Source of the DNA: Gammaproteobacteria bacterium
GTDB lineage: Bacteria > Pseudomonadota > Gammaproteobacteria > Pseudomonadales > Azotimanducaceae_A
Reading direction: 5' to 3'
Length of the DNA stretch: 30,779 nt
NCBI GenBank assembly: GCA_012960755.1
Contig: DUAT01000058.1
Coordinates: 1-30,779 of the forward strand
Shown here piece after piece: positions 25,047-30,779 of the stretch (positions are counted from its first letter, which is position 1; each line of letters begins with the position of its first letter). The position numbers and the translations under genes were made by a program. Below the pieces are notes generated by a model. The model was not told the DNA's origin and made no database searches. It was given only the letters and a program-made list of their open reading frames with translations.

Positions 25047-26294
25047 CTACTTTGGAAACGCGCTACCACCTTTGAAGTACCCTTCCGGGATCAACAAACC
25101 CCTCACCAACATCGACATAGGACTACCCTGGTTCGTAAGATGTCCAGCAATGGCTTGTAACGTGTCTCCCAGTGCAGTGTCGCCAAAGATCCAATCGCTT
25201 AACGCCTCATGATTGGGCGCACCGGGGCCTGGCTGCGCAGCGACAGCCTCGTGGTAGAACACGCGCAAATCATCAGCAAGGTGACGCACCAGCAATGGCA
25301 TGTCGAATTTCCAATCAATATCAACATCAGGGGGACTCGTTACATCACCAGAATCTGCAATCGCGCCTAATGCTCGAGCAACACTTTCAAACTGATCTGT
25401 TGTCGCACCTGTCGCTCCAAACAATGATCGGCCTCGAACTGCGCGAGTTTCAGCAGACCATGGAGCAAGACGTGTCACCTCGGCAACCAGCCGTCCCGAA
25501 TATGATTCATCCTCGGCGACCGGGAATCTGACCGGGCACACCCACTCACCAACTTCGGCCTCAGCCGGTGCTTCAACTAGATAGTCTTCTATCGTCGGCT
25601 TTGTGGCTGTTTCGAGCATACCCAGTGCCGCACGCATGACCTGTTTCTGGAAACCCGCATCGTTTGCAGTACCGAGTGGTCGACCAAGGGCAAAGGGTAC
25701 CCACAACGCACGAGGGGGTTTCACGGCTTCGCTTTGCTCCCTGATTAAACTAATGGAAGCAGTAGCTACACCGGCCCGCTCAATGAAGTTCGCGAGAGCG
25801 CCCACGGCGCCCGTGCAAATAGGTCAGACAGGCACCATCAGCGCCACATCAACCTCGTCGGCCGCGAGTAGCCGCCCAACCTCTTCTGCAGTTGCCGCAA
25901 GTGCCTGGTGGTTTGGTTGGGCCCCCATAAAGGAATAATGCCATTTCGAGACACCACCGATTTCTTCATCCGCTGCCATTTCTCGCAAGCGCTCAAGGGG
26001 AAACCAGATATTGGAATCCTGTTGAAAGGCACTGCGGTCAAAATTGGTACTTATATGAGAGACAACAACATCTGCGAAATCAACATCGCCTGGAATCAAA
26101 CGATAATCTACCGCGCCGACACTAAATGGAGCATCTGATCTGCGATGTAATCCAGCCGTGGAAACGATTGCGATGGTTGACTCGTGGAGTGGTTTTGGCG
26201 AAATCCAGGGCGCGGCTTCAACGGGTTGCATCGCTTCCGCTCGCTTGCGCATATGTTCAGCTTCTACTTCGTGAAGATCAGACAGACGAACCAT
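25047..26294 (-). CDS. GrdB/PrdB-like reductase subunit, probable selenoprotein read through UGA
   Basis: Two adjacent frames are one gene: the upstream part ends DEVDVALMVPV, then TGA (25824-25826), then PICTGAVGALANFIERAGVA in the same phase. In this 'glycine/sarcosine/betaine reductase selenoprotein B' family the position holds Sec or Cys and is followed by x-x-Cys, here U157-P-I-C160. Downstream motifs SISLIREQSEAVKPPRALWV and PFALGRPLG are characteristic. Length without interruption is 415 residues, normal for the family. The ATG at 26294 has AGGACA 8-9 bases upstream. A 12-pair stem-loop follows the UGA at the right distance for a bacterial SECIS. In clostridia such proteins reduce glycine or D-proline; in aerobic bacteria their role is unknown. 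If UGA is not recoded the gene is dead. Confidence 0.82.
25789..25819 (-). promoter_or_regulatory. Putative bacterial SECIS hairpin
   Basis: On the coding strand, a stem of GGGCGCC and GGCGCTC with apical loop GTG, extended by a lower stem TTTGC/GCGAA past a 2-by-2 mismatch. About 12 pairs in all, two of them G-U. The apical loop begins with G and lies 18 bases after the UGA, within the 16-37 range reported for bacterial SECIS elements. It is also coding sequence for the UPICTG segment, as expected. The call rests on manual pairing; SelB binding cannot be judged. Confidence 0.55.
25824..25826 (-). other. In-frame UGA, probable selenocysteine codon
   Basis: The TGA falls between MVPV and PIC in a frame open on both sides for hundreds of bases. 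Homologous positions in the family carry Cys or Sec with Cys three residues later. This is the usual context for Sec in this family. Confidence 0.75.
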
Positions 26295-26555
26295 CAGCAA
26301 TTGTCCTGTTACAGAAACTACGAGTTAACTTAAGATGTTGCGTGACGTCAAGACATAAGAAAAGTCTCAGCTGAAAAATAATCTGGCGACGCCGAGAATT
26401 ACTAAATTGTGGGAAATCAAGCTTTGAGTGCCCGTCTCAAGAGAAAATGACCGCTGGATTTTTGATATGGAATCCATATTGAGTGTGAACAGACCACCGA
26501 GCTGATAGCAAAGGCGGTGCGATAAAAAGATAACAATGATAATAAGGAGAACGAC

Positions 26556-26768
26556 ATGCAGATGACATTGAAGATCCAGGTCGGCCTCATCGCACTGCTG
26601 ATGGCTTTCATGGGCCTGAACGTGATGTTAAACGCGGCAGATGCTGCACAGCAGTTTGGAGTGACGCCCGAAGGCATTGCAGGCTTAAGCACACTCCGCG
26701 GAGACATTGGTGGGATGTTCGTCACGTCTACCGTGTTACTGGCTTTGGGACTCTGGCGGGGACAGTGA
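26556..26768 (+). CDS. Truncated small membrane protein (DUF4345-like)
   Basis: A 70-residue frame with a strong ribosome site (AAGGAGA, 8 bases before ATG 26556). It has two membrane segments (about residues 5-27 and 52-66) around AAQQFGVTPEGIAGLSTLRG and DIGGMF. Related integral membrane proteins are about 120-135 residues with four helices; here the frame stops at LGLWRGQ, where the family normally starts the third helix. The rest is replaced by the tail of the opposite gene at 26782. It is probably a truncated remnant. Function is unknown even for the full-length family. Confidence 0.55.
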   Translation: MQMTLKIQVGLIALLMAFMGLNVMLNAADAAQQFGVTPEGIAGLSTLRGDIGGMFVTSTVLLALGLWRGQ

Positions 26769-26781
26769 CGCTCCGACCGCT

Positions 26782-27936
26782 TTATCTAACCCGCGCAAAA
26801 AAGCCGGTCCCCGCATAGTCTGATTTGACTTCAATAACAACATCATGACTACCCGCAGGTAACTGGATCCAAGCTTGTGCACCCTCTCTGAAATCAAACC
26901 AAGCAACCCGGCGAAAATCGAAACGACCAATATTGGGACCAGTGAGTTCAACCTCTTTACCATTCAGACGAAGCGAAAGTTGGACAGAGGTTGCGAACTC
27001 AAGTATCTGAGGTGTAACTAGTGTTACCTGAGTCCGAAAGTAAGCATATCGACGTTCGCCAAGATATTCAGTCACCTTTGCAGCGACCACAGCTCCGCGC
27101 TCATCAACTGCAAAAGGATGCCACGAATTCAGCCCTGATTGCAGATCTGCAAAGGGCCCGCTCACTTCCCAGTCTGTCAGAAGGTTGTCCGCTGGTTTGC
27201 TGATCGATTGCGGTCTTGGTGAACCCAGGTAGGAATGTTGGTCAATTGAGTACACCCGCAGGTTGTCGAGCCAAACTGATTCACCAACCACGCGAGGGAT
27301 GAATCCAATCAATCCTTTTTGTTCATCAAATAGGTTGAACGTAACTACGGGCACGTTCAAGTCTTCAATAAAAAAATGGCAGGAACCACCAACAATTTCG
27401 GCAGCGAAATCCAGCCACCCGCTTTGTTCAGGTTTTTTTAGGTTCACTCTGAATTCCTCATAAAGGGCTCGGGCAGGATTCCAATCGTAGTGAGGATTAA
27501 CGCGAACATATCGCCTTTTCTTTTTGTCAATTACGTAAATACTGCCAAAATCAGCCCGTTGATTATCAACTTGATAGCCATGGACGATCCCGAGATAGGC
27601 GTCCCCATCCGCTGGGAAGTAAACCTGCCCCTCAACTCTAACCGCGCCCCAGTTGTGAGAGTCTTTAATTAATGCATATACTGGTTCAGCAGGTGGTTGA
27701 GACAGCAACTGGTTTATCAGGGAGGTTATGGCACCGCCATCGGGCGTCAGCTGTAGCACCTGCTTGTGCCCCTTGTGACCTGAATCCACAATAGAAACCA
27801 GGGAAGGATCACTTATCAACCACTCTGGTCGTGCTGTCTCGAAATCATCGCTCAACAGCAAAGTCGCATTAGAAGCTTTGGCGACACTTAACGAAATCGC
27901 ATAGATTGTTAAGCACCCAAAAATTAAAGTGCTCAC
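26782..27936 (-). CDS. Secreted protein with a concanavalin-like domain
   Basis: 384 residues. The start is GTG at 27936, with GGAG 8 bases upstream. A signal peptide is visible (hydrophobic residues 3-20, ending near VAKASN). Residues about 28-230 look like a jelly-roll domain of the LamG/3-keto-disaccharide-hydrolase-like class (LLSDDFETARPEWLISDPSL; WGAVRVEGQVYFP; IPRVVGESVWLDNLRVY). The C-terminal part (VSGPFADLQ, AYFRTQVTL, SVQLSLRLNGKEVEL, IQLPAGSHDVVIEVK) resembles a beta-sandwich carbohydrate-binding module. It probably binds or acts on a polysaccharide outside the cell. No catalytic residue can be named. Confidence 0.7.
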   Translation of the reverse strand: MSTLIFGCLTIYAISLSVAKASNATLLLSDDFETARPEWLISDPSLVSIVDSGHKGHKQVLQLTPDGGAITSLINQLLSQPPAEPVYALIKDSHNWGAVRVEGQVYFPADGDAYLGIVHGYQVDNQRADFGSIYVIDKKKRRYVRVNPHYDWNPARALYEEFRVNLKKPEQSGWLDFAAEIVGGSCHFFIEDLNVPVVTFNLFDEQKGLIGFIPRVVGESVWLDNLRVYSIDQHSYLGSPRPQSISKPADNLLTDWEVSGPFADLQSGLNSWHPFAVDERGAVVAAKVTEYLGERRYAYFRTQVTLVTPQILEFATSVQLSLRLNGKEVELTGPNIGRFDFRRVAWFDFREGAQAWIQLPAGSHDVVIEVKSDYAGTGFFARVR

Positions 27937-28093
27937 GTTTCATCTCCAAAATAACTGGTGTGCTCCCGCTTTCTCTTGAAGCTGCCATCCCATGGATCGA
28001 TGCTCCACCAACTCGGCACAAGATAGGCTACATTTCCTTTGAGTCTCTTGCTTATTTTTGAGCGGAGTATCGTGTCAGTTGCTAAATTGTTGT

Positions 28094-28414
28094 CTACAGA
28101 ACCTCGCTTACATTTGAAGGTTCCAGACGCTTGTCAGCGCGTGGAAACCAGTATTCAAGTTCGATCTGTCCGTGATCTACGCTGATCGTCCAGAAGGATG
28201 AGTAATTCAGGATAAGCAAAAAAGTTTCAGTCGCGCAGACAAACACGATAATAATGGTATTGACGAAACCCGGCAGCCAGCTGTAGACCTGCTCAAGTGC
28301 CGATGGCTGCTTCGATCTACGCGTCATCTGAAAGATCGGAAAGAGTAGAAACAGTGGAACCACGAGGGCGAGTAACATCGCCAGGCCCGGTTGGTTAAAA
28401 CTGATACTCTGCAT
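28094..28414 (-). CDS. Small membrane protein with two transmembrane helices
   Basis: Start taken at ATG 28414 (GAGAGGG just upstream); the frame could extend to 28507 but that leader lacks family-like content. 106 residues. Helix one is at about residues 8-26 (LAMLLALVVPLFLLFPIF), helix two at about 44-63 (FVNTIIIVFVCATETFLLIL). The C-terminus is acidic and soluble. I do not recognise the family. It lies upstream of and in the same direction as the secreted-protein gene, 157 bases away. Confidence 0.55.
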   Translation of the reverse strand: MQSISFNQPGLAMLLALVVPLFLLFPIFQMTRRSKQPSALEQVYSWLPGFVNTIIIVFVCATETFLLILNYSSFWTISVDHGQIELEYWFPRADKRLEPSNVSEVL

Positions 28415-28639
28415 CGCCCTCTCTTGTAGATAGCTATCTGTGTCTAAATGTATCAGACAGATCTCATCCTCTGTTTTGAAGCGCTGACGATTGCCTGAAT
28501 GGTTCATTATTACCGGTAAAGGCGAAGTCTCCCCGAAATAATGAAGATTGGAGATGATGTGTTAGCGAGAGCCGGTGAACTGTGTCATGCTAATCTGATT
28601 TCCTTACTTGATACAAGTGATATGACTGGTACTAATCAC

Positions 28640-28889
28640 ACACGAGACGGTGGAACAGCAGGTATTACTAAAATCGCAAGCGACTTAGTTGACATTCATC
28701 TGGAAAATCCTGCGATTGCGACTAGGTACGCCGATAGCGATATTCCCGCACACAGGGATGAACATATCAGCGACAAAGTTCATGGCTGTCCTTGAGGCGG
28801 CGTTGACTAGAAACAATATCGGTATACGCGAACAAGAAGAAGTCTTGTTCGTCTTCTTTAGCAGGCGGTCTGATATCATTCTTGTCTGA
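28640..28889 (+). pseudogene. Truncated-hemoglobin (group 1) pseudogene with internal deletion
   Basis: The front reads GGTAGITKIASDLVDIHLEN, PAIATRYADSDI, which is the opening A-C helix region of truncated hemoglobins. After about 28745, in the next frame, comes PHTGMNISATKFMAVLEAAL and NNIGIREQEEVLFVFF, SDIILV, the family's last helices. The 40-50 residues between, which hold the heme-pocket E and F regions, are missing and the frame changes. The upstream stretch from 28541 is in frame but not globin-like. The original was about 130 residues. It cannot bind heme in the usual way. Confidence 0.62.
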
Positions 28890-28976
28890 ACAATCAGTGT
28901 CAACTGCTAAGGCAACGCCAAAGTGGTCAGGTTTTCTTGAGTATTTACTGCATTGAAATAATTTTAGGTTCAGATT

Positions 28977-29966
28977 ATGGAACGATACCAGTTATACGGT
29001 GGGGGCGGTTCGCCCTATTCCCAGAAAATGCGCGCCATTCTGCATTACCGGCGATTACCGTTTGATTGGGTCCAGATTACACCCACCATACGGTCGCAGA
29101 TAAAACACGATGGTCCACCCGTCATTCCCATCCTCCGGCTACCAGAAGATCATAGCCTGCATGTAGATTCGACCCCGCTCGCTTTTATGCTGGAAGAAAG
29201 GCATAGCGACCGCTCGATTATCCCTAACGATCCCGCAATGGCGTTCCTCAGTAACCTGATTGAGGATATGGGTGATGAATGGGTAACTAAAATGATGTTT
29301 CACTACCGCTGGGATCTCGAGATCGACCAGATATACAGCAGCCGTCAGATTATCAGCGACAACTCACCTGGGCTGCGTGGTGATGATCTGAAACAGGCGG
29401 CTGAAGCAATCCGGCAGCGCCAGGTAGGGCGTATGCCTCTGGTGGGTTGTACAAAACAGACCAAACCAATCATCGAAAGCAGCTTTCACGAATTACTCGC
29501 CATTCTGGACACCTTCGCAACCCGGGACGAGTTCATATTTGGCACGCGCCCTTCATTGGCAGACTTTGGCTTGTTCGGTCAGTTGAAAACACTCGCCAGC
29601 GACCATACATCCATGTTGATCATGCGTGATACTGTACCCAGTGTTTACGATTGGGTGCGACGACTGGAGGACAGTAGCGGTATCGAGGGTGAGTGGCATG
29701 ACTTTGCAGACATGCGAGGCGCAGTCAGCGAACTGCTGAAGTTCAGCGCGCGTTATTACCTGCCATTTCTGAAAGCCAATGCCAACGCACATGCTGAAGG
29801 GGCAGATGCCATGACTGTGGATCTGGCCGGGCGCATCTTTGAACAGCCAACGTTCAAGTACCAGGTGAAATGTTATGACCGGTTAAGAAAGTTGCTTCAA
29901 AACAAGCAGACCGCCGCCCTGCGTGATTTGCTGGCAGAAACCGGATGTTTACAGTATCTGGAATAG
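28977..29966 (+). CDS. Glutathione S-transferase-like protein
   Basis: A 329-residue cytosolic protein. Residues about 4-80 are a GST N-terminal thioredoxin-like domain (YQLYGGGGSPYSQKMRAILH, YRRLPFDWVQ, PVIPILRLPED, DSTPLAFMLEER) with S12-P-Y-S in the active-site loop. The middle is a helical GST C-terminal domain (FATRDEFIFGTRPSLADFGL, VPSVYDWVRRLED). An extra C-terminal extension of about 70 residues ends in CYDRLRKLLQ. It is longer than classical GSTs (about 220). The ATG at 28977 follows AGG at 8 bases. It may work with the enoyl-CoA hydratase downstream in detoxifying or degrading an unsaturated compound, but that is inference. Confidence 0.88.
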   Translation: MERYQLYGGGGSPYSQKMRAILHYRRLPFDWVQITPTIRSQIKHDGPPVIPILRLPEDHSLHVDSTPLAFMLEERHSDRSIIPNDPAMAFLSNLIEDMGDEWVTKMMFHYRWDLEIDQIYSSRQIISDNSPGLRGDDLKQAAEAIRQRQVGRMPLVGCTKQTKPIIESSFHELLAILDTFATRDEFIFGTRPSLADFGLFGQLKTLASDHTSMLIMRDTVPSVYDWVRRLEDSSGIEGEWHDFADMRGAVSELLKFSARYYLPFLKANANAHAEGADAMTVDLAGRIFEQPTFKYQVKCYDRLRKLLQNKQTAALRDLLAETGCLQYLE

Positions 29967-29989
29967 TAGACGGGTAAAACGATCAATCT

Positions 29990-30033
29990 GCAGATCTAAC
30001 AATCAGCAGATCTAACAATCAGCAGAACTAAGG
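29990..30033. repeat. Tandem 16-bp repeat, about 2.5 copies
   Basis: GCAGATCTAACAATCA at 29990-30005, repeated exactly at 30006-30021, followed by a partial copy (GCAGAACTAAGG) that runs into the ribosome site AAGGAG of the enoyl-CoA hydratase. It sits in the 75-base gap between two co-directional genes. Confidence 0.85.
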
Positions 30034-30041
30034 AGTCAGCC

Positions 30042-30779
30042 ATGGCTGCAGTAGAATTCGAACACAGCAACCACATTGCAACAGTGACAATAAACCGACC
30101 GGAAGCCAGAAACGCAATGAATCCGGAAGTGTTTGTCAGGTTGTATGACGCCTTCCATGAAGTTGAAAATAACAACGACATACGTGTTGCGATTATCACC
30201 GGTACTGGTGACAAGGCATTCTGTGCCGGTGCAGATTTGGGTCGGCTGATTCCCTTGATGAATGGTTCCAGGCAACCTGAAGATGAGTGGGATAATCGAT
30301 GGGTTAACGAAGTCAGCAAGCAGGGTACCTACCTGATGGGGCGAGACACCGTAAAACCTGTCGTTGCAGCTATTAACGGACACGCAATTGCAGGTGGAAT
30401 GGAACTCGTACAAGGAACAGATATCAGGATTTCCGTTCCTGAAGCGAAACTCGGTGTACAGGAAGTCAAGTGGGCGATATTTCCAGCTGGTGGTTCAACC
30501 GTAAGATTGCCGCGCCAATTACCCTATGCCAAGGCGATGGAGCTCCTGTTAACAGGCGACCTGATTACCGCAGAGGAAGCCTTGAATTATGGTTTCCTCA
30601 ACTACGTCGTCGAACCTGCTGAATTAATGAACAAAGCCATGCAGCTCGCCGAAAAACTGGCGGCCAACGGTCCAATTGCTGTTCAGGCAATCCGAAAATC
30701 AGCGCGGGAAGTGTGGGGGCACCCTGAGAAAGAAGCACTTAAACTGGAGTCAACATTTTCTGCACCGGTGTTTCAGACC
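30042..30779 (+). CDS. Enoyl-CoA hydratase/isomerase family protein (partial)
   Basis: Runs off the right end: 246 codons of a protein normally about 255-290. Family motifs: INRPEARNAM near the N-terminus, the oxyanion-hole segment AFCAGADLGRL and the second AAINGHAIAGGMELV, then FPAGGSTVRLPRQLPYAKAM and LLLTGDLITAEEALNYGFLN. It is a crotonase-fold enzyme acting on acyl-CoA esters, and probably belongs to the degradation functions around it. The start ATG at 30042 follows AAGGAGT by about 6 bases. The reading frame is intact to the end of the window. Confidence 0.95.
   Translation, partial: MAAVEFEHSNHIATVTINRPEARNAMNPEVFVRLYDAFHEVENNNDIRVAIITGTGDKAFCAGADLGRLIPLMNGSRQPEDEWDNRWVNEVSKQGTYLMGRDTVKPVVAAINGHAIAGGMELVQGTDIRISVPEAKLGVQEVKWAIFPAGGSTVRLPRQLPYAKAMELLLTGDLITAEEALNYGFLNYVVEPAELMNKAMQLAEKLAANGPIAVQAIRKSAREVWGHPEKEALKLESTFSAPVFQT

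Noticed and set aside
1..30779. CRISPR array, tRNA or rRNA gene
   Set aside because: No regularly spaced repeats and no clover-leaf or rRNA-like segments were seen on reading.

Overview
The window looks like a chromosomal stretch of a Gammaproteobacterium, probably an uncultured marine or host-associated lineage with many CoA-linked degradation genes. This rests on family types (a prkA-yeaH-spoVR region, an IS407-group IS3 element, GrdB-like selenoprotein, acyl-CoA and enoyl-CoA enzymes), on Shine-Dalgarno sites of GGAG type and on middling GC content judged by eye. Gene density is low for a bacterium. Many loci are broken: I count at least seven gene remnants with visible frameshifts, in-frame stops or internal deletions. 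This suggests a genome undergoing erosion, although some single-base shifts could be assembly errors.

Layout. 1-87: start of an exported protein (minus). 88-1128: mostly decayed DNA. 1129-3272: an oxidoreductase followed by an amidohydrolase pseudogene (minus). 3639-6367: a serine hydrolase whose 5' end was hit by an intact 1203-bp IS3-family element (IR 5144/6346, 4-bp target duplication GATG). 6556-8210: a PAS/LuxR-type regulator, a HTH-less PAS paralogue, a small exported cytochrome c-like protein without a heme motif, and a perfect 17-bp palindrome that may be an operator. 8551-11791: prkA, then one ORF in which the front of yeaH is joined in frame to the back of spoVR. 12442-13404: an exported cyclase-family hydrolase.

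13611-18908 is the most unusual part. It has two divergent membrane-anchored TIR-domain genes, the plus-strand one carrying TolB-like and TPR regions and interrupted by a frameshift. Convergent to it is a 680-residue protein that joins an ECF sigma factor, ankyrin repeats and a C-terminal domain that reads like a degenerate F1-ATPase beta subunit. I know of no described system with this composition.

18909-21112 holds remnants: a GFA-family gene that lost its metal cysteines, an intact small membrane protein, an alpha/beta-hydrolase fragment joined tail to tail with an EthD-like fragment, and the first 50 codons of an acyl-CoA dehydrogenase. 21113-24664 is better preserved: a glyoxalase-like VOC protein, a PaaI-type thioesterase, and an oxidoreductase/acyl-CoA ligase pair overlapping by ATGA, suggesting a carboxylate or ketone degradation function. 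25047-26294 is a single GrdB-like gene read through an in-frame UGA, probably selenocysteine, with a strong stem-loop directly after the UGA. 26556-28889 holds a truncated membrane protein, a secreted protein, a small membrane protein and a truncated-hemoglobin pseudogene. 28977-30779 carries a GST-like protein and the start of an enoyl-CoA hydratase, separated by a short tandem repeat. No rRNA, tRNA or CRISPR array was seen.
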